Source: Gamsiella multidivaricata (Eukaryota > Mortierellomycota > Mortierellomycetes > Mortierellales > Mortierellaceae). Taken from it: DNA of 64,000 bases. The notes beneath the pieces were generated by a model. It saw only the letters and a list, made by a program, of their open reading frames with translations, was not told the origin of the DNA and ran no database searches. Where the stretch lies: contig NW_026251763.1 in the NCBI RefSeq assembly GCF_025024155.1, positions 206,511-270,510 on the forward strand. Direction: 5' to 3'. Positions 24,775 to 35,773 of this stretch are shown one piece after another (the first letter of the stretch is position 1; every line of letters begins with the position of its first letter). The position numbers and the translations under genes were made by a program.

Positions 24775-26470
24775 TTAGAGGATCAAGCATTTCTTTCCGG
24801 ACTTCTTCCTGTCGGTCCTGGCAGGGTTCTGGCGGTTGATCATTCGGACGAGATCGTAAAAGACCTCGTCAACGTTTATCCTGGTTCGTGCAGAGGTCTC
24901 ATAGAAGGGCGTGCCTCCCCATCGTTGTGACATTTGTACGCCCCGCTCCCGTGGGACCTTGCGGTCGTTTTCCAGGTCGCACTTGTTTCCGACAAGGACA
25001 ATCGGTACCTAATGCCATTGTTTTCATAGAAAAGTATCGTCGCGAGGGTCAGAAAAAAGAACCAACTTTGTGTGAACTCAAGAAGGCTTGAGGCTTGACA
25101 GTGAGGACAAGAACATTCCAGGTGCAGATGCACTGCAGAGATGAGGCAAAGGCAAATGGGCGAACACAGCGCTTGCCGATAGTTCGACCGGGCACCAGGA
25201 AAAAATAAAAATAAAAATAAAAATAAGCGCATCATTGAGTGCTTCGCATGTGTGCGCATGTGTTTGTGTTTGTGTTTGTGTTTGTGTTTGTGTTTGTGTT
25301 TGTGTGCTGCTATCATCCTTCTCTCCTCTTTTTTTTTATGTGTCCTCATTCTCCGCTGTTTGTGTTCAAAATGGAGCGGTGGGTTGCTAGGTTCGTCTTT
25401 CGATGCATTCCTGCGTGCGACCCATGCTTCATGCATTTTCCCGCCGATGTTATTCCCCCTCTCAATCACCCTCAGCCCCTACCCACCCCCTCCTGAAGTT
25501 CTCTTTTTGGTCCTCTGGAAGTTTCCTAAAAAGAGATGCGCACAGATAGGAGGGTGTTCCAAAGCAGGAAGAGAAGTGTTGAAAAACGGGAAAAGGGTAA
25601 ATTGCGCTTACAGTGTCTGTGTCTTTGACCCGTTGAATCTGCCTGTGGAGCTCCGTCAGCTCGTCAAAAGTTTGTGAGATGATGATCGAGAAGACTAGGA
25701 TGAAGCCTTGTCCGTTTTTCATGTAGAGATCCCGCATTGCTGTGAATTGCTCCGTGCCGGCAGTGTCCAGAATCTCGAGCATGCATTGGTGGCCGTCCAC
25801 TTCGACCTGTTTCCGATAGGAATCCTCGATCGTTGGGTCATATCGATCCACAAATACGGACTGTACGAACTGAACTGTCTGGAAAAGGCCAAAACGCGAA
25901 TAAAATGAGGATCAAAGGTGGTTAGCTTCTTGCATTGGTCCTTTTGTGGTTCATGGTCGTTCTTAGGTTCGAAGAGAATCATGAAAACTCTGGCCCAGTT
26001 GATTGGGCCCCCTCCGCCCCCTGGCGCGTCCCCCTTCCGAGATCACCTTCCATTGAAGAGCAAGCAGTAGACTCCCCGATTGAAGATTGGTTTCCCATTC
26101 ACATTAGCCCAATGTATATCGCACCAATGGTCCATGCTTCCATTCACACCCAACCACTTCCTTTTTTTGAGTTTAAAATTTCGTCGCATGGTCGAGATTG
26201 GGTAATTTGGCGTCGTCCAGATTGCAAGAAACTCTATGTAGACACACAGGATGGCCCTCATAAACCATGCCTCATCCTGAGTGCGATGTGAGCTAGCTAG
26301 TCCCTACATTGCACATCATGAGATGGGCACTGGGTGCCATGCAACATACAATGCGTTTGTTCTTTGGAGAGGAAAAAATATTTATTGAGGATTCCCCTAC
26401 TCCTAACACTTACCAAGGCCGACTTCCCGACACCTCCAGAGCCGAGAACAACGAGTTTGTATTCACGCAT
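24775..26470 (-). CDS. RSR1: Ras-family small GTPase of the Rsr1/Bud1-Rap1 type
   Basis: A membrane GTPase that in yeasts selects the growth site through Cdc24/Cdc42. Minus-strand exons 26414-26470, 25612-25878 and 24775-25008 give 185 residues, the usual length. Exon 1 is [19 protein letters not shown], with the P-loop GSGGVGKSA. Switch I is [12 protein letters not shown], switch [17 protein letters not shown], then [14 protein letters not shown] ([11 protein letters not shown]) and ETSA. The C-terminus is a polybasic stretch plus CLIL, a geranylgeranylation-type CaaX box. [16 protein letters not shown] and QIQRVKD separate it from classical Ras (which has MRDQYMRTGEGF and other differences). 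Both introns are long (535 and 603 nt) and one holds a TTTGTG microsatellite. Confidence 0.94.
25200..25305 (+). repeat. Microsatellites AAAAAT and TTTGTG inside the RSR1 intron
   Basis: Several units of AAATAA near 25201-25225 and eight or so units of TTTGTG near 25260-25305 lie inside the second RSR1 intron (25009-25611). They are read directly and account for the low-complexity open frames in this stretch. Confidence 0.8.
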
Positions 26471-29021
26471 TTATGGGAACGACCGGCTGCACCGACAATA
26501 CGTAACTCAGGATCAAGCAAGGGTATGTGCTAGGTCTCTTTCGGGAGAGAAAGGAAGGTAGGAAGAAAGAACGAGATAAAGGGCGTGCTGTGCAAATGAT
26601 AATGAGGAATGAACAAGAGAATGCAGTGGATTGGATGCAATTAGGGCTGAGGCATGTTACAGGAGAAGTATCTTTGGAAGGTAGGTAGTGTAAGATACTG
26701 ATTGAGGAAGAGTGAAAACGTGTGCGGTGCGAGAAAGTAGAGACGAGGGCGGTCGGTCAAAAGAAGATGGATCGGGAGAGAGAGAGAAGAAAGAAGAGAG
26801 CAGATTGAAGGAAACACCGAAGAACCCAAAGGGAGGCGAGGGCAGGGGAAGGCAGGACGGATGCGGGTCCGGATGGTTGCCCGGTGCTGCTGCTGCTGCT
26901 GCTATCGTCGTCGCGGGGGCACAGGAAAGATTAAAGCGAATTGTAAATGAATACAAAGCCGTAGACTAGACTATACTTGCGCATGGTACATGTTGTCTGT
27001 GCTGGACACCGTTCCAATCGCGCACTGAATGCGGACTGCCGCATGGACTGGTGGACGGACAGATAGGACAGGCAAGGGGCATGAAGAGAAGGGGGGCGAT
27101 AAAAAAAAATAAAAAAATAGCCATGTGCATGCACACGCGCGCGGTACAACCAAGCGTTCTTGCAAAGGGCACTTGCTCGTTCCAAACGTATTCATTCGTT
27201 GTCCTCGTCTGCCCAGCTCCTCCTGCCATATACCTTTCTCTCGGCCGGCGTCATGTTCGCTGCTGACCTGATCTACTCCCGTCCCCACTTCCAAGGTATC
27301 TTCAGGAGAACCCCCCACTTCTTTTCTCACGAGACAAGATGCCTTGAGCCCAGAAGACCTGACAGCTTCGTCACCCACAATGCAAATTGCAGACTCGCAG
27401 TAATTTTCAAGCGGCCATTTCTGTCTCCTCCTTTTCTCTCTTTTCCTTTACCCATTCGCCGTTATCATATTAAATTCACGACCAAATATGCATCCGCTAA
27501 CGAAAATCCTAGATGGTGAGGAAAGATAGGTCTATGCTTACTTGATGATCCCAAACAGCCCATGAAAAGAAGACTCTTTGTCGAGGACGAATACTCCTTA
27601 TCATTGTCGCAGGAGGAAGTGCAGTTGCTCGACTTCACCGCTGCCTTTAAAGGTAAATCCGGACTGGAGGGTGAGCGTCTGCAGCAAATAAAGAAAGACA
27701 GGACGTAGACAACGTGGAAGGGGGTGAGAGAATGGCCGCATGCATGTCGATCTTGTTCCTTGATCTAAATTAGCGGCGGCTCTACCCATACTGTGACGAC
27801 CCAGGACTTATCGACAAGCAGCATGGTTGGATCTTTCAGACTGGGCCCCGTGCATTAGGACCAATGAATGAGATTAAAAAAATTCTCGACAGCATTCTCT
27901 CTTGCGTGCAGGACATTATTAACGGCGATTATGCAGATCGCATCCTTATTCACTGATGTTAATATACCTTGCTCCAGGCGTCATTAAATTCTCGCATTAT
28001 GCCATATAAAAGTATTTTTTTTCCCGCTCCTCATTGAAGATCGTCTCCTTTCCGATCTTTAGTTCCGCGTGGCCCGGAGTGTCTGTGGGCCGTTCCGTCA
28101 ATCATGTCGTTTCCCTCGCTATTGTTGAAGGTACCTAGAACAATAAGGGATCAACTGCAGTGTGGATGGGGAACTCGTCTTTTTTTTTTTTTTTTTGTAA
28201 GAGTATCAATGATCATGCTCTTGTCTATGCCCCTGGTCTTTTACTTGCGGCATGGTTGGTCGACAGTCGTTGTTAATGGTCGATCGACCAAAACAAACCT
28301 GCACAATGCAACCTTGTGCTGTAAATTGCACAGTCCGCCAAAAGCCGAGTGGCAAGGGACTCCGTGGTGCGTCGACAGGACCTCTGTTTTCATGGATATG
28401 GCAAGCGGTTCAATGAGTAAACTCCTTGGCCATATCCATGTCGACGTTCGTTGTGGTCCTAACGCATTAAACGACTGACTATAGTCTAAGGCACCAGAGG
28501 ACAAGTGCACAGCACTAGGGCAGAACTGGATCATCCTCTGCCATCGCTTTTATTTTACAATGGCTGTGCATTGCCCTGCAAGAATATTTTCTCAGGGGCG
28601 GAGATAAATACGATTCATGCAAAAGTTTGACCATTCATTTTATGCACTGTTGCTGATGTTGGTGGTAGTGGCGGTGGTGATGTTGCGGGCATATTTTTAA
28701 AGCCCTTCCTTTTTTTTTTTCAGGGGTCTGGTCTCGAGCCTAGGGTCGGGACCACCGTACTTGTGGACAAAGGGGTAGGTAGGGCTTCTTGCGTAAAACT
28801 CACCAGAACTGCTTGTTCCCGTAGGGCTAGTCCCCTTCATGCAGGGCTTGGGGATTCCAGCAGCATCCGCATGGCCAAGGGAAGGGTCCATACAGGCTAC
28901 ATGCCACCTACGAATATCATACGCAGATCGAACGCACGCTTCCTTCTTCCATCCGAGCATTAGGGCTTGTAATTAAGCGGCAATGTTTTTTTAATCGATA
29001 CACGCGCATTAAACTCGTCGT
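26471..29021. other. 2.5-kb interval without a recognised gene
   Basis: Upstream of RSR1 lies GA-rich DNA (26530-26870) and a GCT run near 26886. A short frame at 27562-27652 (MKRRLFVEDEYSLSLSQEE onward, ~30 codons) looks protein-like and ends at a plausible donor, but I find no continuation beyond a few codons and do not call a gene. Other features are a T run near 28180-28195 and another near 28710. Open frames here have no recognisable domains. Confidence 0.4.
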
Positions 29022-32006
29022 CTACGGCCGGTCATAGTATGCGACATCACTTCCAAACTCGCTCCCAGAATCAGACTCGTCCTCAGCATCATCTCGCTCT
29101 AAACCGCGCTCGTGGTCATGCCCCTGATCGCCCCTATGGCTGCCTCCATTATGGTACCCGTGATTATGACGATCGCCCTCGTCACCGCCATCCATCTCCG
29201 AATATCGCTCGTCATCCCTGCCGATCATTTCAACATCATGTGGGCGATCGTCATCGTCAGAGTACTCGTCGTCCTCACGCTGATGTCCGCCGCGATGATC
29301 ATCCTCGTCAGGATCAGCACGAACATCGTCCTCGTCCCCTGCTTGACCGCGCTCGACCACTGAATACATGTCCATATCGCCGCGTTCATCCTCTTCGCCC
29401 ACTCTACGCTGTCGTCTCTCCGATGCGTGGGGTCGTTCCTGCCGACCACTGCTGCTCATCTCGCTGTCATCGTACTCTTCTCTGCCACGATCATATCCTT
29501 GAGGAGTCGCTTGGTCGGTTGCCATGGATAGATCAGTCGCCATGGATAGATCAGTCGCCATGGACGGATCGCCGCCCTCGCTTTTGCTTGCCGCGCTCTG
29601 CAGGCCATATTCAAGGAGGTCCTGCTCGGACACCCACAGCTCGACCTCGTCGACCAAATCAATCAAACATTCCTCAATCAATTTTTCCTCCCATCGCTCG
29701 GACATGGGTCGCCATATATTAGCCTCTTCCATCATAGGCCTGTTCTCGGCCTCCGCTTCTGGATCTGTGCCCGGAGGGTACTTGAAATCAGGCCCAAAGT
29801 TGGCTGTTGCTGTGCCGTTCCTGTACACAGAGATGGCGGGGTAATATCCCAGAGTGCCGTCATCGAACCGCAGCTGTTCCTTCTCCTTGGCGTTCTGCTC
29901 AATCGGTAAAAGCGCAAGTAGGTCCTGCCACATCACGCCCTGGCAAACGCCGTTTTTGTAAACGATAATCTTGGATCCTGGTATAATAGGTGGCGGTATA
30001 GGCTTTTCCAGATTGGTTTTGACAGGTGTTGCCTCATACTCGGCCATTTCGATGTATCGTTTCGTTGGCGAATAGTCTACAGATTCGAAATAAAGCTGTC
30101 CTTTGAAGTAGAATGACCTTCGAAGTCGTCGATGCTTGAAAAACGCGTTCTCGTTTCCATCCGGTGGAAGCGAGATGTATAACCCAATGACATCGCCCGT
30201 CTTGAAAGGTTCTCCAAACGGCGTTACCTTTGACATATGCACCGTCTCGCCCGTCGTATCCCGAATACCATAGCTGTATGCATCAAATCCTACAGGTGCT
30301 TGCAGTGTAGCTTTGAGCAGTGGAAAAAAAGAGCAGAAAAGACAATATATTTTAGAAGCCAGCCATTATCAAATAGCAGGATAGCTGTGAAGCGTTCTCA
30401 CCTTCACGCCGTGTCCAGCCAAGACGTACATGTGCGCCATCACGTCCTTCATATCGCGGCTCTCCACCTCTATCGATCGTCACCTCATAGAACCATTTGC
30501 CTTCCCTGACACCACAATTAGCACGAACCATTCGAAACCCCTTCTCCGTTGTGATGGTCTTGCATTCTTCGTCAATCAACATGTAGGGGCTCATGTCCTC
30601 TCTGCAAAGACGCACTCCAGACAAGATCGGGTTGGCTGTTTGGCGATAGATCATGTAATGCAACAACGGATCCGGTTCGCAGGTGACATATTTGAATCGA
30701 TTTCGATTGTAAGGATGTTCGTTGGATGTGCTGAAGGGTGCAAGGGCTTCTCCGCCTCTGGCTGGGACCGCCGTGTTTGGAAGGGGTATATAGGTTGTTT
30801 GCGGGATGACTGATGGGGTTGCTAAACGGCGGTTGTTATTGGAGGCAGAGCCCTTAGATTTCTTTTCGGATTTCGCGACCGTGGTTTTCCTGCTGCCAGT
30901 ATCTTCCTGACCTCCAGCAACCGTATTAACCTTTCTCTTTCCTTCGCGTGGTGTCCGTACCGATTGCGATTTTGAACTAATTGACTGATGGCTCTGTAAT
31001 CGAATAAACAAATGCAAAACCATATAGTGAGAACCAATGACCCATATACTAACATTCATCTTCAACCTTATACTGCTGGGCCGGTCCGTCGGACGTACTG
31101 CGATATGCCCTGGCTTCATGTTCCAAAGGTTCGATTTGACAAGGCAAAAATCCGACGATGCCGACCGCGTCTGCTCATCCGTGGCTGCAAACACATCTTT
31201 TGAGATGTACAGACAACTTCCAAGAGTTGCCCACCTATAAAGCGGATAGAAAGAAATTAGCTGAGCTCATATGCATCGTAACCTTTCAGATATAGAGAAA
31301 GGTTTGTAGACCTTGATATGATCAAAGAAGTCCTTACCAAGTCGGAGTTCTGCTTCGATCTGTACATAGTGCCTTCCAGTGACGATCGACATAGGGAAGA
31401 ATGTGATCCTTCTTGTTAAAAAAGTAGCGACACTCGTCCCAGTCCATATACTCAGCATTGACCGACCACATATTCTCCTCGCTCGGTATCTTGCTTGGCA
31501 GTGATCCTTGAAAGTCCTTGGCCTTCTTGAGATACTCTTGAATGATGAGATTCGCTATCGTGGTAGCACATATCTCCTTCCATCCTGCGGTAACGCGCTC
31601 AAAGAACTCGGGTACGCTCCCTGGCTCTTTTGGTTCCTGATTTAGCTGACCCTTTCCTGTGGACTTGACAGCGCAGACCTTGCAGAAGAATTTGTAGTTG
31701 GTGATGAACGGTACGACCGGGCCCAGTGCCACTTCAATGCACGAAGCATGGAACCAGTTCTGGCAACCTGAATTGGCACAAGAAGAACGATCAGATCAGT
31801 GCTACGATCGTTCGTGTTGTGAATTACCGTCCTGCGTGCTCACGTCCTTAGGCGAGTATATTGTGATTATGGTCATGTGGGGTACCTTTGCATTGGAGCG
31901 AGAGTTCGTCGAGTCGCCTGTCGTGTCCACAGTAACAATATTTTCCTTCCCGGTTGATGGTATGTGCGCTATTCCAGGTGAGCTGCTGGGAGTTGTAGGA
32001 GGCCAT
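29022..32006 (-). CDS. ASH2: ASH2/Bre2-like subunit of the COMPASS (Set1) histone H3K4 methyltransferase complex
   Basis: Nuclear scaffold that stimulates Set1-type H3K4 methylation. Minus-strand exons 31886-32006, 31338-31767, 31054-31234, 30402-30993 and 29022-30310 sum to 870 residues. Residues ~25-75 form an atypical PHD-like finger (YCYCGHDRRLDELSLQC, then CQNWFHASC and FCKVC). A winged-helix region follows (TIANLIIQEYLKKAKDF, DWDECRYFFNKKDHILPY). A basic linker leads to the SPRY domain (~340-620): YVTCEPDPLLHYMIYRQ, GKWFYEVTIDRGG, VRLGWTRRE, GFDAYSYGIRDTTGE, GDVIGLYISLP, KNGVCQG. After it, an amphipathic helix (EEKLIEECLIDLVDEVELW) may be the Dpy30-binding segment. The last ~190 residues are acidic and His/Arg-rich, with three SMATDL-type repeats, and look like a lineage-specific tail. 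The presence of finger and winged helix is like animal ASH2L, unlike short yeast Bre2. Confidence 0.93.
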
Positions 32007-32149
32007 CGTCGTCTGCAAGACCAGGATGCCGCGAGGTGGAGAACTGGAACTTTTTGAAGACTATTGTTACGTCACCAGTACACAGGGGTAGTCTGAACTT
32101 TTCCGCACTAACTCGCTGATTGGCTCGAAATAGCGTTGGGTTTTATTGT

Positions 32150-33793
32150 TTTCTCGCGTGCGGAAATAATGAATGTGCATTAACTTCATCTATTCCTTTT
32201 ATCTCGCGTACTGCTTTCTGAAGGAGTGCCGCCGCAGAAACAAAGTAAGTCTCCGTGCACTTCCTGGTCTTGCCATTGTGAACCACTCGACCAAGCTCCA
32301 TCCAAGCCTGGCGAATTGTCTCCTCACACTCCCACATCACTTGAGCCCTTTCCTCCTCCTGCCGTCTTCTTTTTTCCTGCATCTCCTGTTGTCGCACGGC
32401 TTGGAGTCGCTGCTCCTCCTCCTCTCGTGCTGCTTGCAGTTGTTGAAGTAGATTCGGAGAGAGAAACTCCTCTAACGAAGGGCCATAATCCTCTTCCAGG
32501 ACGGTTTCCTCATTCTCGTCAATTGACTGTCCCGTTAAGCTCAGTTGCATTGTTGTCAAAGCACACTTGGAACCCTGGATAGATCCTCGATACCAAGAAC
32601 ATGTGCTTACACGGTAGACCGTGTCTTTCGTTGTCAGGGCAAGAACAGGAGCGGAGCTATTTGTCCGACAATATATCGATAGCATATTGCGCCTCAGGCG
32701 GGGTCTGAAACGACAACACAGAGATCAAGCCTTCCACAGACTTAGTAATGTCGATCAATGTTCTCGCCCGAGCCGAATCAACTTGGATGGCCTTTTTACG
32801 CCGTGCCTCCTCGTGGAATGTTAGGCGACGGGGTTGAAGGCCGCTTGTGATCTTGAAGTATGTGGTGCGGTACTGGCTTTCCACCACACCTAGCAGGATG
32901 TAGATGAGTTCGTCGGCTCGCAGGTTGCGCTTTCCCGCCAGAAAGTTTTGCTTGAGGTTTCGATGCCATCGCTCCACAAGGTTATTTGTGTTAATATGTT
33001 GATGGTGCTATTTCAAATGAATAAAGTACTTCAACGTTAACAAATTGACTAGAATAAGACCAGTTACATATCGTAGACCAGGCCATTTAATGAGATAGTG
33101 TATGTTAATGACTTTGATTTGTAGATATAGTATATGTGTATATGTATATGTATTTGTGTATAGTAATTATTATTAAAGTTAGTTTTCTTTTCACTTCCTT
33201 CGTCTTGTTACACACAGCTATTTAAGAGCACCGTTGCCAAATGATAGAATCTCAGTCTTTGTCTACTCAATCACATACCCAGACCCAAACCTATTGCGCA
33301 AGGCGATCAGAAAGCTGAGATCTCGATTACTTACTGAACGATAGAGAGGTGTCCATCGGCGCATGATTTCCTTGTTGATCCATTGCTTCTCCATGTATTT
33401 GATGAGTACATCAGCATTCTGAAACCGCTCTTTAAACTGCTCCCATTGCTCTTCAAGATCAGCCTCGGTTTTTGCTTCGCGTATTTTTCGCAGTAGCGGA
33501 CGCATTTGTTTTGCATTTGCTATCTAGAATTGCGCGAGAAAGAGTCGTGTTAATGGTTTGAGAGATATGACTGTATGCCCTCCCTAGTATTTTCTATCCT
33601 TACGGAAGTGCTTGTCCGAAGTTTCTCCTCCCATAGTTTCGCGACATGAAAGAGGCACAAGTAAATAGAGGCGCACGGGAATGCGCTTCTGATTGCTTGA
33701 TGTTCGGTCTTAGCACAGTCCACCATGAACCTTTCCATCCGGAGGTTGCACTCCCTCTTCAGCCACGAGAGCCATGCGATGATCGGATACCTG
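32150..33793 (-). pseudogene. MULE transposase, C-terminal part, decayed (minus strand)
   Basis: Reading on the minus strand from 33793: YPIIAWLSWLKREC, then FMVDCAKTEHQAI and LCLFHVAKLWEEKL (second catalytic Asp region of MULE transposases), an intron, EMQ-type helical segment KTEADLEEQWEQFKERF, a second longer intron (33012-33334, holding a TATG-type simple repeat), then NTNNLVERWHRNLKQNF with the likely catalytic Glu. An in-frame TAG at 32657-32659 interrupts the frame just before a SWIM-type finger, CSCPDNERHGLPCKH. A further frame (Gln/Glu-rich coiled coil) follows down to ~32150 after a shift. The first Asp block (DGTH) and N-terminus are missing. The 5' end abuts another MULE half in the opposite direction. 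Confidence 0.8.
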
Positions 33794-33816
33794 TGGTTAT
33801 GCAGTCGCTGTCAGTC

Positions 33817-35127
33817 TTTATACCTAACATTGTCGCAGCTGAATGAGCTGCAAAAGTGGGGGGATGTATTTTGCTTTGATGGTACACATCAAGCCTGCGG
33901 GTACCGTGTTTTTTCCTTACTTCGTAATGTGCTTAATTCAGCACCTATGTTAGAGAAAGCGCAATAACCAATCCTTTGCTGTATACTCCATTATCTCGTG
34001 ATAGACGCGACACCTACCTGTTTTCGATTGTCGTGAAGAACAGAGAGACGGGCCTCGGTATTCCTGCAGCTTTTCTCTTGACAAAGAGCCAACAGTCGGG
34101 TATCTTGGAAGGATGGCTCCATCAGTTAAAAGCAAGGATGGATACGATGTGCAGCAGCGAGTTTCAGCCGATGGTTGTTATCACTGACCAGGGCCAAAAC
34201 GAGATTAACGCGATCCGGACCGTTTACCCATGTGGAGTCCGCATCTTTTACTGTGCTTGGCATGTGCTGCAGGCATGGGAGCGAAAATTCACTCTTCAAA
34301 ATCTTGGTGTGGTTAATCACTCTGCAGAAGAGAGGAAGCAAAGGAAGGACAAAGTAAGCGCAGCTGCATCAGGCAGTATTGAATCTTGATTGCCCAGACA
34401 TACAGTTTTTATCTTCACTAACCAACTCTTTATTTATCATTAGATACGAACTGAGCTTCAAGAGATTCTCTATGCAAGGACAGTAGAACGGGCAGACGCG
34501 CTAATTGCCATCTTCAGGGATACATGGCAGGAGCGTGCGCCAGGATTATTGCAATATCTCGACAAGAATTATCTCGATTCCGATGCGGATGGACGGCGCT
34601 GGATGTTTTGTTATCGCCAGGACGTTTCCTATGCATGGATAAACACGAACAACTACATAGAGTCCTGGCACAACACTTTGAAGAAATATTTTTTCAAAGA
34701 CAGACAACAGCGACGGATCGTCACCGTTGTTTATACCCTTGTTCAAAGGGCCGTTCCTCATTACCAACAGATGTGCATCCGGCACACAGTTCAGGTCGGA
34801 AGAATGTCTCCAGCACGGAGGAAAGCGCTACAAGCTAGAATTCAGGCCATCAATTACATTGACCGCAGGCGAACTCAAGAACCTGAAGCGGTCCTTTTAC
34901 TCCAAACTGCCGACGATACAGTACTGAGAGTCCGATCCTTCACAAATCCCAGCGACTTTTATGAAGTGAAAGTTAATTGGACTAAAGGTGCGGTCGGCCA
35001 ATTCAGCAGTTGCACCTGTCCCGATTTTTCCAATACTAAAATATGTTGCAAGCACATAGCACTGGCAACAATAGAACTGCCCTACACCGAGTTTTATTAC
35101 GAGGGGCATTGGGAGGTCAGGGATTAA
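33817..35127 (+). pseudogene. MULE transposase, catalytic and C-terminal part (plus strand, 5'-truncated)
   Basis: Exons ~33817-33900, 33954-34353 and 34444-35127, open throughout. It begins just before the first catalytic Asp (LNELQKWGDVFCFDGTH). The second Asp is in VVITDQGQNEINAI, followed by FYCAWHVLQAWERK. The Glu lies in NTNNYIESWHNTLKKYF, and the SWIM zinc finger reads CTCPDFSNTKICCKHIALA. These are the standard MULE landmarks in order. The N-terminal DNA-binding half is missing, so the gene is a truncated relic even though no stop is seen in this part. The block WGDVFCFDGTHQACG is close to that of the 12.5-kb MULE, so the two may come from related elements. The 5' truncation coincides with the 5' end of the minus-strand MULE half. 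Confidence 0.86.
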
Positions 35128-35453
35128 TATCTTTTGATGGATCCATCGCCGGATTAGGCTGATTTTTCAGCACCAATTGCACCTGCGACTCCGGCGACTA
35201 CACGACTACATAGCTTGCTATCTACTACATTCAAGGTCTCTCTAACATTCTGAATATCATGGACAACAAGCACCCTATCTCCAACCACGAAGAGGTTCTG
35301 GACGCTTTGAGGAAGGCTTACGAACTATGCGGCAAGCATATCCCTATTTTAGCAGCTCACGAGCTTAGCCATAAGCGTGCAAGAGAACGTTGAATAAAGA
35401 TAATTGACAACCATTTCATATCTTTAATTATTATTATTAGCCGCCCACCTTTC
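35128..35453 (+). other. Tail of the MULE relic with a small open frame
   Basis: A 44-residue frame at 35259-35393 (MDNKHPISNHEEVLDALRKA onward) has an amphipathic helical look and could be a last exon of the MULE or a small independent frame. I do not recognise it. The rest is AT-rich up to the Harbinger terminus at 35454. Confidence 0.3.
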
Positions 35454-35521
35454 TAAAGATTTTGATTCTGGTTTGCTTCTCACCAAACTGCTTCTCGGTT
35501 GCTATTGGCTGCAACCATGTC
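35454..35521 (+). repeat. Left terminal inverted repeat of Harbinger element
   Basis: 68 bp, inverted match to 39587-39654 with a single T/C difference in the GGCTGC/GGCCGC part. Beyond 35521 the two ends diverge. Confidence 0.92.
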
Positions 35522-35773
35522 AATGGTAGTACAGGAATCAACCAAGAAAGGAGGAGGTGGTGGTCGAAGAAGCAGAATCAAGATAGGTCCTTGAGGGGTA
35601 TTGACCATGCACCATGCAAAAATATTCCCACCTTGTTCCTGAAAACTCTACCTCCGCCTCCATCCCTCTCCCGGGATCTCTATCCCTTTCCTGTGACCTC
35701 TTCCTCACATCCTTTCCCTGGGCCCCTTCCTCCGCACCAGCCCCTAGCGCCCTCCCCCTGCTCCAAAGAAATC

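Noticed and set aside
24287..24790. Minus-strand 167-codon frame at the 3' end of the GTPase gene
   Set aside because: Overlaps the GTPase 3' region in another frame; Ser/Leu-rich from CT/AG-rich DNA.
25935..26291. 118-codon plus-strand frame within RSR1 intron 1
   Set aside because: Lies in an intron of the minus-strand GTPase and shows no recognisable domain.
28104..28478. 124-codon plus-strand frame
   Set aside because: Runs through a T tract and has no family pattern, start context or splice partner.
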